DNA from: Streptomyces sp. DH41
Lineage (GTDB): Bacteria; Actinomycetota; Actinomycetes; Streptomycetales; Streptomycetaceae
Assembly: GCF_029813785.1 (NCBI RefSeq)
Contig: NZ_JARVKY010000026.1
Span: 50,376 to 114,375, forward strand
DNA: 64,000 nt
Direction: 5' to 3'
Part shown: positions 8,298 through 16,900 of the stretch, piece by piece
How the letters are laid out: the number at the start of each line of letters is the position of its first letter
How positions within the stretch are numbered: the stretch's first letter is position 1
The notes under the pieces: generated by a model
What the model was told of the DNA's origin: nothing
Databases searched by the model: none
What the model saw: the letters and a program-made list of their open reading frames with translations, nothing else
Position numbers and translations under genes: made by a program

Positions 8298-9098
8298 TCA
8301 GTCCGTGTCGTCCCACTCCTGGACCGCCTGCCGGAACCCGGTGTTCACCGCGGTCAGACCGCCGTCGACGACCAGGGTGGTGCCGGTGATCCAGGACGCG
8401 TCGCGCGAGGCGAGAAAGGCGACGGCCGCCGCGATGTCCTCCGGTTCGCCGACCCGCCCCAGCGGGTACAGCCGCCGGACCGCCGCCAGGTCCTCCTCCC
8501 GCCCCTCCCAGGCCGTGGTGCGCACGGTCCCCGGCGTCACGAGGTTGACGCGGACACCGCGCGGCGCGGCGTGCCCGGCGAGGGTGCGGGTGAGGGAGGC
8601 CAGGCCCGCCTTGGCGGCGCTGTAGGCGTGGTTGCCGAAGTCCTGGACGCCGTTGACCGAGCCGACGCTCACGACGGCGCCGCGCCCCGAGGCCGCCAGG
8701 TGAGGCAGAGCGGCGCGGCAGCAGCGGTAGGCGCCGGTGAGGGTGACGTCGAGGTCGCGGGCCCACGCCTCGTCCGGTTCGTCCTCGAAGAGCGGGGCGT
8801 CGGGCGTACAGGCGTAGGCGTTGTTGACCAGCACGTCGAGGGTGCCGAAGGTGTCCACGGCGTGGGCGACGGCCGCCTCGACGGAGGCCCGGTCGGCCAC
8901 GTCGCAGACGAACGCCTCGGCGGTGAGCCCGTGTTCCGTCAGCTCCGCCGCCGTGCGCCGCGCGGCCGAGGCGTCCACGTCGGTCAGCAGCACCCGCGCG
9001 CCCTCGGCGGCGAACCGGCGCGCGGTGGCCGCGCCGATGCCCCGGGCGGCGCCCGTGATCAGTACTCCGTGGTCGGTGAACCGCCCTGTGTCCGTCAT
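8298..9098 (-). CDS. short-chain dehydrogenase/reductase (SDR)
   Basis: A 266-residue classical SDR. It carries the cofactor motif TGAARGIGAA, the NNAYA motif, a catalytic Ser in VVSVGSVNG, the YSAAK active site and the PGTVRTTAW segment. All catalytic residues are present. The C-terminal tail VQEWDDTD is short. It stands alone on the minus strand and is divergent from a small membrane protein across 49 bases. NAD(H) versus NADP(H) preference and substrate cannot be decided. Confidence 0.88.
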   Translation of the reverse strand: MTDTGRFTDHGVLITGAARGIGAATARRFAAEGARVLLTDVDASAARRTAAELTEHGLTAEAFVCDVADRASVEAAVAHAVDTFGTLDVLVNNAYACTPDAPLFEDEPDEAWARDLDVTLTGAYRCCRAALPHLAASGRGAVVSVGSVNGVQDFGNHAYSAAKAGLASLTRTLAGHAAPRGVRVNLVTPGTVRTTAWEGREEDLAAVRRLYPLGRVGEPEDIAAAVAFLASRDASWITGTTLVVDGGLTAVNTGFRQAVQEWDDTD

Positions 9099-9147
9099 GG
9101 CCCGACGGTACTGCCGCGGCGATCACCGCGGCAGGTAGCGTGCGCCC

Positions 9148-9687
9148 ATGTCCGAGTTCCTGCAGCAACTCCCCGCGCTCATAGGTGTCGTCGTCGGAGC
9201 GCTCGGTTCGTATCTCGCCGTGGTCCGCAGCGACCGGGCCCGGTTTTGCCGCGAGACCGCGGCCCGCTGGGAGGAGCGCAGGCTCGCGGTCTACGCCGAC
9301 TACGCGCGCACCCTCAAGACCTCCGTCACGCTGACGTACCGGATCGCCGCGCACCTCGGCAACGACCCGCACCCGCACCCGTTGCCCCCGCGGGAGGCCG
9401 CGCCCGCCCAGGCCGAGGCGACCCTCGCCCGGGACCCGGCAGGCGAGGCGCTGATCCTGCTGGGCGGCCCGGAGGTGGTGGAGAAGGCCCGGGCCTGGGT
9501 CCTGACGGTGATGGAGATGGAACACTTCCTGCGCGAGGAGACGCGTGACCCCGACGCCTGGCAGGCCCTGCTGGAGCGGCAGCGCGCCGGACGTGAGGGC
9601 TACTACACGGCCGTACGGAAGGATCTGGCGCTGCCGCCGGGCCACGCGGCCCGCCGGCCGCTGCCGCCCGTCAGCGGTAACCGGTGA
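9148..9687 (+). CDS. conserved protein with N-terminal membrane segment, function unknown
   Basis: A 179-residue protein. Residues 8-27 (LPALIGVVVGALGSYLAVVR) form one hydrophobic segment, followed by a helical, charge-rich cytoplasmic part (ARWEERRLAVYADYARTLK) and a Pro/His stretch near residue 75. This layout is common in streptomycete hypothetical proteins. No catalytic motif is visible. Its last 17 bases overlap the 3' end of the convergent SDR at 9671. Confidence 0.7.
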   Translation: MSEFLQQLPALIGVVVGALGSYLAVVRSDRARFCRETAARWEERRLAVYADYARTLKTSVTLTYRIAAHLGNDPHPHPLPPREAAPAQAEATLARDPAGEALILLGGPEVVEKARAWVLTVMEMEHFLREETRDPDAWQALLERQRAGREGYYTAVRKDLALPPGHAARRPLPPVSGNR

Positions 9688-10609
9688 CGTCGGGCGGCTT
9701 GTCCGCGTCCTGGACCTCGACGATGTAGCGCCAGGCGTCCGGGCGGCTGCCGTCGAGGTCCGTGAAGCCGTACTCCTGGGCGAGGCCGCCGCTGGAGAGG
9801 GACCGGCCGTTGAAGCGCGCCACGTCCGGGTCGGCGGCGAGAGCGGTGACGGCGCGGCCGACGTAGCGGGGCGTCTCGGAGATGGCGAAGTGCGGGACGC
9901 GGTCGAGGGCGTCGCGCCAGTTCTCCTCGCGTACGCCGAAGTGGTCGAGCATGATCTCCGAGCGCAGCCAGCCGGGGGTGAGCGCGACGGCCGTCGCGCC
10001 GCGCGGGCCGAGTTCGTGGCCGAGGGCGAAGGCCATGCGCAGGACGGACGTCTTGGCGAGGTCGTAGAAGAAGGAGACGCGGTAGTGGTCGCGGTTGTAG
10101 TCGTCGGTGCCGTCGGTGACCTCGACGACCAGTCCGCCGGGGTGGCGCAGCAGCAGCGGCAGGGCGTGGTGGCTGGTGACGGCGTGGGTCTCGACCGCGA
10201 GCCGCAGGAGCCTGAGGCCGTCGTCCAGGTCGTGTTCCCAGACGGGGTTCTCCCAGTCGAAGAGGTTCTCGCCGCCCCAGATGTCGTTGACCAGGACGTC
10301 GAGGCGGCCCTGTTCGCGGCCGACGCGGTCGATCAGTGCGGCGACCTGCGCCGGATCGAGGTGGTCGGTCGGTACGGCGATGCCCTGGCCGCCGGCCTCG
10401 GTGACCAGGTCGGCGGTGTCCTCGATGGTCTCGGGGCGGTCGTACTCCGAGCGCCGGGCGCGGGTGCTGCGGCCGGTGACGTAGACGGTGGCGCCGGCCG
10501 CGCCCAGTTCGACGGCGATGCCGCGTCCGGCGCCCCGGGTCGCCCCGGCGACCAGTGCGACCCTACCTGCCAGCGGTTTCTCCGGTGACTGTTTCGGTGA
10601 CCCTGCCAT
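9671..10609 (-). CDS. SDR-family oxidoreductase
   Basis: A 312-residue SDR. The cofactor motif is GATRGAGRG and the active site is the Y-D-L-A-K run in SFFYDLAKTSV. It has the extended C-terminal region seen in an SDR subgroup common in actinobacteria, with the segment TPGWLRSEIMLDHFGV. The start at 10609 (MAGSPKQS) is chosen because GGGAG lies 8 bases upstream; the open frame extends to 10675. The NAG motif is replaced by NDIWG. Substrate unknown. Confidence 0.85.
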   Translation of the reverse strand: MAGSPKQSPEKPLAGRVALVAGATRGAGRGIAVELGAAGATVYVTGRSTRARRSEYDRPETIEDTADLVTEAGGQGIAVPTDHLDPAQVAALIDRVGREQGRLDVLVNDIWGGENLFDWENPVWEHDLDDGLRLLRLAVETHAVTSHHALPLLLRHPGGLVVEVTDGTDDYNRDHYRVSFFYDLAKTSVLRMAFALGHELGPRGATAVALTPGWLRSEIMLDHFGVREENWRDALDRVPHFAISETPRYVGRAVTALAADPDVARFNGRSLSSGGLAQEYGFTDLDGSRPDAWRYIVEVQDADKPPDVTGYR

Positions 10610-10697
10610 GTCCGGCTCCCGTTCCTCTCGCGCACGAGCGATGTCGTGATCGAGAGTGCCCCGGAAACCGGACATCCTCTGTCATCTTTTAGGCGTG

Positions 10698-11327
10698 TCA
10701 GTGCCCGCGCTTGATCCACTCGTCCAGGTGCGGGGCCTCGGCGCCGATGGTGGTCGGGTCGCCGTGGCCGGTGTGGACCTTCGTCTCGGGTGGAAGAACC
10801 AGCAGCCGGTCGCGGATCGAGTCGATGATGGTCGGGAAGTCGGAGTAGGAACGGCCGGTGGCGCCGGGCCCGCCCTGGAAGAGGGTGTCGCCGGTGAAGA
10901 CGGCGCCGAGTCCCGGGTCGTACAGGCAGACCGCGCCGGGCGCGTGCCCCGGAGTGTGCAGGACCGTCAGGTCGGCTCCGGCGGCCTCGATGACGAGGTC
11001 GTCCTTCAGCCAGGCGTCGGGGTCCCGGTCGGGATGGGTCTGCCGCCACAGCGGCAGGTCGTCGCGGTGCAGCCAGATGACGGCGCCGGTGCGCTCGGCC
11101 AGGGCGGGCGCGGCGTTCACGTGGTCGTTGTGGGCGTGGGTGCACACGATGGCGGTGAGCCGGCGGTCGCCGACGGCCTCGGCGATCGCGTCGGCGTCGT
11201 GAGCGGCGTCGATGACGATGACCTCGTGGTCGTCACCGACGAGCCAGACGTTGTTGTCGACGTCCCAGGTGCCGCCGTCGAGGCTGAACTGACCGGAGGT
11301 GACGAGGCGTTCGATACGGGCGGCCAT
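10698..11327 (-). CDS. metallo-beta-lactamase-fold hydrolase paired with mscR
   Basis: A 209-residue metallo-beta-lactamase fold protein. The zinc motif is HAHNDH in VCTHAHNDHVNAAP; further metal ligands are the His of HTPGHAPG, the Asp of FTGDTLF and the His of HTGHGD near the C-terminus, as in glyoxalase-II-like enzymes. The ATG overlaps the mscR stop codon (TGATG), which implies translational coupling; a GTG three bases earlier is also possible. The same pairing occurs next to mscR in mycobacteria, so it probably hydrolyses a mycothiol thioester such as S-formylmycothiol. That role is inferred from context. Confidence 0.88.
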   Translation of the reverse strand: MAARIERLVTSGQFSLDGGTWDVDNNVWLVGDDHEVIVIDAAHDADAIAEAVGDRRLTAIVCTHAHNDHVNAAPALAERTGAVIWLHRDDLPLWRQTHPDRDPDAWLKDDLVIEAAGADLTVLHTPGHAPGAVCLYDPGLGAVFTGDTLFQGGPGATGRSYSDFPTIIDSIRDRLLVLPPETKVHTGHGDPTTIGAEAPHLDEWIKRGH

Positions 11328-12415
11328 CACAGCACCACGACCGAACGCAGCACGTCACCGGCGTGCATCCGCTCGAAGGCCTTCTCGACCTCGTCCAGCT
11401 GGATGGTCTCCGTGACGAACTTGCCCAGGTCCAGGCGGCCCTGGAGGTGGAGGTCGATGAGCATCGGGAAGTCACGGGAGGGCAGGCAGTCGCCGTACCA
11501 GGACGACTTCAGCGAGCCGCCGCGCCCGAAGACGTCCAGCAGCGGCAGTTCCAGCTTCATCTCGGGCGTCGGTACGCCGACCAGGACGACGGTGCCGGCC
11601 AGGTCGCGGGCGTAGAAGGCCTGCCGGTACGTCTCCGGGCGGCCGACCGCCTCGATGACGACGTCGGCGCCGAAGCCGCCGGTCAGCTCGCGGATCGCCT
11701 CGACGGGGTCGTTGTCGCGGGAGTTGACGGTGTGGGTGGCGCCCATGCCCCGGGCGGTCTCCAGCTTGCGGTCGTCGATGTCCACGGCGATGACCTTCGC
11801 GGCCCCGGCCAGGTGGGATCCGGCGATCGCCGCGTCACCGACGCCGCCGCAGCCGATGACGGCGACGGTGTCACCGCGGCCGACGTTCCCGGTGTTGATC
11901 GCGGCGCCGATGCCGGCCATCACCCCGCAGCCCAGCAGGCCTGCCACCTGTGCGGAGACGGCCGGGTCGACCTTGGTGCACTGTCCGGCGGCGACCAGCG
12001 TCTTCTCGGCGAAGGCGCCGATGCCGAGGGCCGGGGAGAGCTCCTGCCCGGTCGAGGCGAGGGTCATCTTCTGCTCGGCGTTGTGGGTGTCGAAGCAGTA
12101 CCAGGGCCGGCCGCGCAGACAGGCCCGGCACTTGCCGCACACCGCGCGCCAGTTGAGGATCACGAAGTCACCGGGGGCGACGTCGGTGACGCCTGCGCCG
12201 ACCGACTCGACCACGCCCGCGGCCTCGTGGCCCAGCAGGAAGGGGAAGTCGTCACTGATGCCGCCCTGCTTGTAGTGCAGGTCGGTGTGGCACACCCCAC
12301 AGGCCTGGATACTGACCACGGCCTCTCCCGGTCCGGGATCGGGCACGACGATCGTCTCGATCCGCACGGGCTCGTCCTTGCCCGGTGCGATCACGCCGCG
12401 TACTTCCTGCGCCAT
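11327..12415 (-). CDS. mscR: S-(hydroxymethyl)mycothiol dehydrogenase (NAD/mycothiol-dependent formaldehyde dehydrogenase)
   Basis: A 362-residue zinc-dependent class III-like alcohol dehydrogenase. The catalytic zinc site is CGVCHTD with GHEAAGVVE, the structural zinc cysteines are in CGKCRACLRGRPWYC, and the NAD site is VIGCGGVGDAAI. It starts MAQEVRGVIAPGKDEPV, which I recognise from actinobacterial MscR proteins. It oxidises the formaldehyde-mycothiol adduct, the mycothiol equivalent of glutathione-dependent formaldehyde detoxification. It is the first gene of a two-gene operon with the hydrolase that follows. Confidence 0.9.
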   Translation of the reverse strand: MAQEVRGVIAPGKDEPVRIETIVVPDPGPGEAVVSIQACGVCHTDLHYKQGGISDDFPFLLGHEAAGVVESVGAGVTDVAPGDFVILNWRAVCGKCRACLRGRPWYCFDTHNAEQKMTLASTGQELSPALGIGAFAEKTLVAAGQCTKVDPAVSAQVAGLLGCGVMAGIGAAINTGNVGRGDTVAVIGCGGVGDAAIAGSHLAGAAKVIAVDIDDRKLETARGMGATHTVNSRDNDPVEAIRELTGGFGADVVIEAVGRPETYRQAFYARDLAGTVVLVGVPTPEMKLELPLLDVFGRGGSLKSSWYGDCLPSRDFPMLIDLHLQGRLDLGKFVTETIQLDEVEKAFERMHAGDVLRSVVVL

Positions 12416-12594
12416 GGTCCTGACTCCTTCTTCGGCCGTTCAGCGTTCCTGACGACCCTACGCGCAACCGCTCGGCAAAGGGCAGGTGACAGGCGGTATG
12501 GAGGGTGCGCCGGGTTCCCGCCCGCGAACCGGCGGGCGGTGCCGCAGGGCCCCGGCGTAGCCTGAGTCGTCCGCCCACCTGCCGAAGGAGTGCC

Positions 12595-14349
12595 GTGAGC
12601 ACCGCAGAGACGGAGACCGGTCCCCCCGCCTGGCGACTGCTCCTGACATACGTACGGCCGCACCGCCGCACCCTGTTGGCGGGCGCCCTGCTGTCGCTGG
12701 CCACGGGAGCCACCGGGCTGATGCTGCCGCTGGTGGCGCGGGAGCTGATCGACGACCTGTCGCACGACCGCACCATCGCGGGCGCGCTGCTGGCCATGTC
12801 GGGCCTCGTGGTCGCCAACGCGGCGCTGGGCGGGCTGGGTTCGTACGTGCTGAGGCGCACCGCCGAGTCGGTGGTGCTCGGCGCGCGGCGCTCCCTGTCG
12901 TCGTATCTGCTGCGGCTGCGCATCACGGCCGTGGACCGCACCGAGCCGGGTGACCTGATGGCCCGGATCACCTCCGACACGACCCTGCTGCGCGAGGTCA
13001 CCACCGACTCCCTCGTCGGGCTCGGCACCGGCGGGCTCACGCTGGTGGCGACGCTGGTGATGATGGGCCTGGTCGACCCGGTGCTTCTCGGGGTGACGCT
13101 GGCGGTGGTGCTGGGGGCGGGGACGGTCCTGGGGCTGATCGTGCCGCGCATCAACCGGGCGAGCCGGCAGGCGCAGGACGCGGTGGGCGTGATGGGTGCC
13201 GCGCTGGAGCGGATCCTCGGCGCGCTGCGCACGGTGAAGGCCTCCGGCGCCGAGCCCCGGGAGGAGCGGGCGCTGCACGCGGCCGCCGAGGAGTCGTGGC
13301 GGCAGAGTGTGCGGGCCGCCAAGTGGTCGGCCGCCGCGGGCAACACGGCCGGGCTGGCCATGCAGATCGCCTTCATCACGGTGCTCGCGGTGGGCGGTGC
13401 GCGGGTCGCGACGGAGGCGATCGACGTCGGCACGCTGGTCGCGTTCCTGCTGTTCGTCTTCTATCTGATGTCGCCGATACAGCAGGTCGTCGGTGCCGTC
13501 ACGCAGTACCAGACGGGCAAGGCGGCACTCGCGCGCATCCAGGACGCGCTGCGGCTGCCCGCGGAGCCGCCGGTCCGCCCCGCCCCACTGCCGTCCCCGG
13601 GCGCGGAACCGGCCGCGGTGGCCTTCCAGGACGTCCGCTTCCGCTACGCCGACGACCTGCCGTACATCCACCACGGGGTGACCTTCGACGTGCCGGCCCG
13701 GGGCATGACGGCGTTCGTCGGACCGTCCGGCGCTGGCAAGACCACCGTCTTCTCCCTCATCGAGCGGTTCTACGACCCCGGTTCGGGGGAGATCACGCTG
13801 GACGGACGGAGCCTGGCGGACTGGGAGCTGGCCTCGCTGCGTGCGGCGATCGGGTACGTGGAGCAGGACGCCCCGGTACTGTCCGGCTCGCTGCGGGACA
13901 ACCTGCTGCTGGGCAACCCGGAGGCGGACGACGGTGCCCTCGCCGCGGTGGTCAAGACGACCCGGCTCGACGGTCTGGTCGCCCGGCTGCCGAACGGCCT
14001 GGACACGCTGGTGGGGCACCGCGGCACCAGGTTGTCGGGCGGTGAGCGTCAGCGGGTGGCCATCGCCCGGGCCCTGCTGCGGCGTCCCCGGCTGCTGCTG
14101 CTCGACGAGGCGACCTCGCAGCTGGACGCGGTCAACGAGGCGGCGCTGCGCGACACCGTGGCCGACGTGGCCCGCACGACCACGGTGCTGGTCGTCGCCC
14201 ACCGGCTCTCCACGGTGACGATGGCCGACCGGATCGTGGTGATGGACGCGGGGCGCGTCCGCGCGGTCGGCACGCACCGGGAGCTGGTGACCGCCGATCC
14301 GCTGTACGCGGAGCTGGCGGCGACCCAGTTCCTGGCCGCCGGCGGCTGA
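12595..14349 (+). CDS. ABC exporter, fused membrane and ATPase domains
   Basis: A 584-residue half-transporter. Residues 20-310 hold six membrane helices of the exporter type. The ATPase domain carries Walker A GPSGAGKTT, signature LSGGERQR and Walker B LLLLDEATSQL followed by the H-loop VVAHRLSTV. The GTG start at 12595 is chosen for GAAGGAG 4 bases upstream. It probably works as a homodimer exporting a drug, lipid or peptide. It is divergent from mscR and convergent with a phosphoesterase. Confidence 0.9.
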   Translation: MSTAETETGPPAWRLLLTYVRPHRRTLLAGALLSLATGATGLMLPLVARELIDDLSHDRTIAGALLAMSGLVVANAALGGLGSYVLRRTAESVVLGARRSLSSYLLRLRITAVDRTEPGDLMARITSDTTLLREVTTDSLVGLGTGGLTLVATLVMMGLVDPVLLGVTLAVVLGAGTVLGLIVPRINRASRQAQDAVGVMGAALERILGALRTVKASGAEPREERALHAAAEESWRQSVRAAKWSAAAGNTAGLAMQIAFITVLAVGGARVATEAIDVGTLVAFLLFVFYLMSPIQQVVGAVTQYQTGKAALARIQDALRLPAEPPVRPAPLPSPGAEPAAVAFQDVRFRYADDLPYIHHGVTFDVPARGMTAFVGPSGAGKTTVFSLIERFYDPGSGEITLDGRSLADWELASLRAAIGYVEQDAPVLSGSLRDNLLLGNPEADDGALAAVVKTTRLDGLVARLPNGLDTLVGHRGTRLSGGERQRVAIARALLRRPRLLLLDEATSQLDAVNEAALRDTVADVARTTTVLVVAHRLSTVTMADRIVVMDAGRVRAVGTHRELVTADPLYAELAATQFLAAGG

Positions 14350-14388
14350 GCGGCGCCGGACGCGCGCGGGCCGCGGCCGCGCCGCTCA
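14347..14388. terminator. bidirectional GC hairpin
   Basis: A 9-base stem TGAGCGGCG (14347-14355) and CGCCGCTCA (14380-14388) lies between the convergent ABC exporter and the phosphoesterase, starting at the exporter stop codon. No T-run. Confidence 0.45.
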
Positions 14389-14399
14389 CGGGTGTCCGC

Positions 14400-14900
14400 C
14401 TACCGCCGCGGGAGCCGGTGCAGCTCGACGTCCCCGAGTCGGCCGTCGGCGACCGTGGCCGTCATGTAGGTGCAGTGCGGCTGACGGCGCCGGTCGGTCG
14501 GCGAGCCCGGGTTGAGCAGGCGCAGGCCGGTGTCCGCGGTGGTGTCCCAGGGGATGTGGCTGTGCCCGAAGACCAGGACGTCGAGGTCCGGGAAACGGGC
14601 CGCGCAGCGTGCCTCGCGGCCCTGGGCGGCGCCCGTCTCGTGGACCACCGCGAAGCTCAGGCCGCCGAGGTCGGCGTACGCCACCTCGGGCAACCGGGCG
14701 CGCAGAGGGGGCCCGTCGTTGTTGCCGTACACGCCGACGAGTCTTCGGCTGCGGCTCTCCAGCAGGTCGAGGGTGGCGGTGTCGACCCAGTCCCCCGCGT
14801 GCAGGACGACGTCGGCCCGCGGGATTTCCGCCAGCAGCGGCGCGGGCAGTTCCTTCGCCCGCTTCGGCAGATGGGTGTCGGACACGAGCAGCAGGCGCAC
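14400..14900 (-). CDS. YfcE/MJ0936-type metallophosphoesterase
   Basis: A 166-residue calcineurin-like phosphoesterase of the small YfcE type. All metal motifs are present: SDTHLP, HAGDW, YGNNDG, the His of VVHETG and GHSHIPW. These proteins bind two divalent metals and hydrolyse phosphodiesters. The GTG start at 14900 gives VRLLLVSDTHLP, the usual family N-terminus. An in-frame ATG at 14939 overlaps the rmlB stop as ATGA and could be a coupled start adding 13 residues. Confidence 0.82.
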   Translation of the reverse strand: MRLLLVSDTHLPKRAKELPAPLLAEIPRADVVLHAGDWVDTATLDLLESRSRRLVGVYGNNDGPPLRARLPEVAYADLGGLSFAVVHETGAAQGREARCAARFPDLDVLVFGHSHIPWDTTADTGLRLLNPGSPTDRRRQPHCTYMTATVADGRLGDVELHRLPRR

Positions 14901-14935
14901 GTGCCCAGCGTAACGGCCGGTGTGACGGAGGGACC

Positions 14936-15907
14936 TCATGGCGCGACGCGTCGCTTGAGCGGCTCCCACCATGAACGGTTGTCCCGGTACCAGGCGACGG
15001 TCCCGGCCAGCCCGGCCGTGAAGTCGCGGCGGGGACGGTAGCCCAGTTCGTCGCGGGCCTTGCTCCAGTCGACGGAGTAGCGCAGGTCGTGGCCCTTGCG
15101 GTCCTCGACGTGCACCACCCGGTCCCAGCCGGCGCCGCAGGCGTCGAGGAGCAGGCCAGTGAGATCGTGGTTGGTCAGCTCGGTGCCGCCGCCGATGTTG
15201 TACACCTCGCCGGCCCGGCCCAGGGTCCGCACCAGGTCGACGCCCCGGCAGTGGTCGTCCACATGCAGCCAGTCGCGGACATTGCGCCCGTCCCCGTACA
15301 ACGGGACCGGCAGGCCGTCGAGGAGGTGGGTGACGAACAGCGGCACGAGCTTCTCGGGGAACTGGTGCGGTCCGTAGTTGTTGGAGCACCGGGTGACGCG
15401 TACGTCCAGGCCGTGGGTGCGGTGGTACGCGAGGGCCAGCAGGTCGCCCGACGCCTTCGAGGCGGAGTACGGGGAGCTCGGCCGCAGCGGGTGGTCCTCC
15501 GTCGCCGATCCGGAGTCCACGGAGCCGTAGACCTCGTCGGTGGAGACGTGCACGAAGGGGCCCACACCGTGACGCAGGGCCGCGTCCAGCAGAGTCCGGG
15601 TGCCGACGACGTTGGTGAGGACGAAGTCGGCGGCGGCGTCGATCGAGCGGTCGACGTGGGACTCGGCGGCGAAGTGCACCACCTCGTCGGTCCCGGCCAT
15701 CAGCTTGTCGACGAGCGCGGCGTCACGGATGTCGCCGTGCACGAAGTCGAGCCGGGGGTGGCCGAGGTCGAGGTTGGCGAGGGTGCCCGCGTAGGTGAGG
15801 CTGTCCAGCACCGTGACCCTCGGCGGCTCGGGCGCGTCGGAGGCGAGGAGCGTCCGGACGTACCGGGAGCCGATGAATCCGGCGGCGCCGGTGACCAGGA
15901 GGTTCAT
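14936..15907 (-). CDS. rmlB: dTDP-glucose 4,6-dehydratase
   Basis: A 323-residue extended SDR that turns dTDP-glucose into dTDP-4-keto-6-deoxyglucose. The NAD motif GAAGFIGSRYVR begins at residue 7. The active site has the S/T-D-E triad segment VSTDEVYGSV and the YSASK motif, and RCSNNYGPHQFPEKL is diagnostic for the family. The start at 15907 (MNLLVTGAAG) gives the usual family N-terminus; the frame extends upstream but without family similarity. No rmlA, rmlC, rmlD or glycosyltransferase is in the window, so it is an orphan here. Confidence 0.92.
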   Translation of the reverse strand: MNLLVTGAAGFIGSRYVRTLLASDAPEPPRVTVLDSLTYAGTLANLDLGHPRLDFVHGDIRDAALVDKLMAGTDEVVHFAAESHVDRSIDAAADFVLTNVVGTRTLLDAALRHGVGPFVHVSTDEVYGSVDSGSATEDHPLRPSSPYSASKASGDLLALAYHRTHGLDVRVTRCSNNYGPHQFPEKLVPLFVTHLLDGLPVPLYGDGRNVRDWLHVDDHCRGVDLVRTLGRAGEVYNIGGGTELTNHDLTGLLLDACGAGWDRVVHVEDRKGHDLRYSVDWSKARDELGYRPRRDFTAGLAGTVAWYRDNRSWWEPLKRRVAP

Positions 15908-16087
15908 GAGCGGTGCTGTGCCTTGCTGCGGTGGGACGTACGGGTGGGGACAGAGCCGCGGGGGCTGCGGGGGCGCCTTGACGTTACCCGCGTGCCCCGT
16001 GTGGTCCGCGGCCGGCCCGGACGCGCACCGCGCCGGCACGAAGGCCGGCGCGCTGGGCGGTCTCCACCGCCCACGGGGCTCGGTCGG

Positions 16088-16267
16088 TCAGTCCTCGCCC
16101 CGGACGATGTTCGACTCCTGGCCCGATCGCGGTGCGCGTGCGACGTTGCCGTCCTCGACGGCCGGTATCCAGGTGCGCATCACGCCCCTGCCGCGCAGGC
16201 GGCGGGCTTTCGACCAGCCCGTCTCCAGGCGACGGGCAACGGGTTTCTCGCTGGTGTCAGCGGTCAC
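16088..16267 (-). CDS. small conserved basic protein, function unknown
   Basis: A GTG-started gene of 59 codons. It begins VTADTSEKPVARRLETGWSK and ends in PRSGQESNIVRGED. It is rich in Arg, with a central segment RGRGVMRTWIPAVEDGNVAR. GGAAGGAAG lies 10 bases upstream of the GTG, codon third positions are GC-rich, and the ends are clean, so I regard it as real although it is short. No TM segment, cysteine or known motif is seen. It lies 180 bases upstream of rmlB on the same strand and could share its transcript. Confidence 0.65.
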   Translation of the reverse strand: MTADTSEKPVARRLETGWSKARRLRGRGVMRTWIPAVEDGNVARAPRSGQESNIVRGED

Positions 16268-16353
16268 GAGGCATCATCTTCCTTCCGCGTCCGGTGCCGT
16301 TGACCTACGGGTCCCCGGCCGTGACCGCGTGAAACGCCGGGCGCCCCGCACCC

Positions 16354-16773
16354 CTACGGGTTGGGCCGAGCCACGCTGATGTCGCCCAGCGCCGACTCCG
16401 GGTCGCGCTCCATGGCCAGGTCGCCGAGGGAGACGATGCCCACCGGGCGGCCGTCGTCGACGACGGGGACACGGCGTACGGCGTGCTCGCGCATCAGCCG
16501 GACGGCGTGGCTCAGCTCCTCGTCGGACCGTACGGTCACCATGTCGTCGCTGCACGCGCCGGCCACGGTGGTCTGTTCCGGGTCGCCGCCCTGCGCGACG
16601 GACCGGATCACCAGGTCGCGGTCGGTGACCAGCCCGCGCAGTTCGTCGCCGTCCGTGACCAGGACGGCACCGAGGTCCTGGTCACGCATGATGCGGGCCA
16701 CCGCGGTGACGGAGGCTTGCGGCTCCACGGTCACCGGGTCGCCGGTCATGATGTCGCGGACGTACTGGGTCAT
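16354..16773 (-). CDS. protein with two CBS domains
   Basis: A 139-residue protein made of two CBS motifs. The first is at about residues 5-60 (VRDIMTGDPVTVEPQASVTA, GLVTDRDLVIR) and the second at about 75-130 (ELSHAVRLMREHAVRRVPVV, GIVSLGDLAME). Paired CBS domains bind adenine nucleotides and sense energy state; free-standing ones are common stress-associated proteins in Streptomyces. It lies 127 bases downstream of the SpoIIE-type phosphatase gene on the same strand. Confidence 0.9.
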   Translation of the reverse strand: MTQYVRDIMTGDPVTVEPQASVTAVARIMRDQDLGAVLVTDGDELRGLVTDRDLVIRSVAQGGDPEQTTVAGACSDDMVTVRSDEELSHAVRLMREHAVRRVPVVDDGRPVGIVSLGDLAMERDPESALGDISVARPNP

Positions 16774-16900
16774 GGCGTGTTGCCTCGTTCCTTCGCTCGC
16801 TCGTGGTCTGGCCGGCGGGTACCCGGCGCGGCGGTGCCGGCACCTCGTCGTCGGTGCCGATCCGGTGCGGTGCCGAACCGGTAGGCCGCCGAGGGGAGGC

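Noticed and set aside
12505..12594. Earlier start for the ABC exporter
   Set aside because: The GTG at 12595 has a strong ribosome binding site and the additional residues are not exporter-like.
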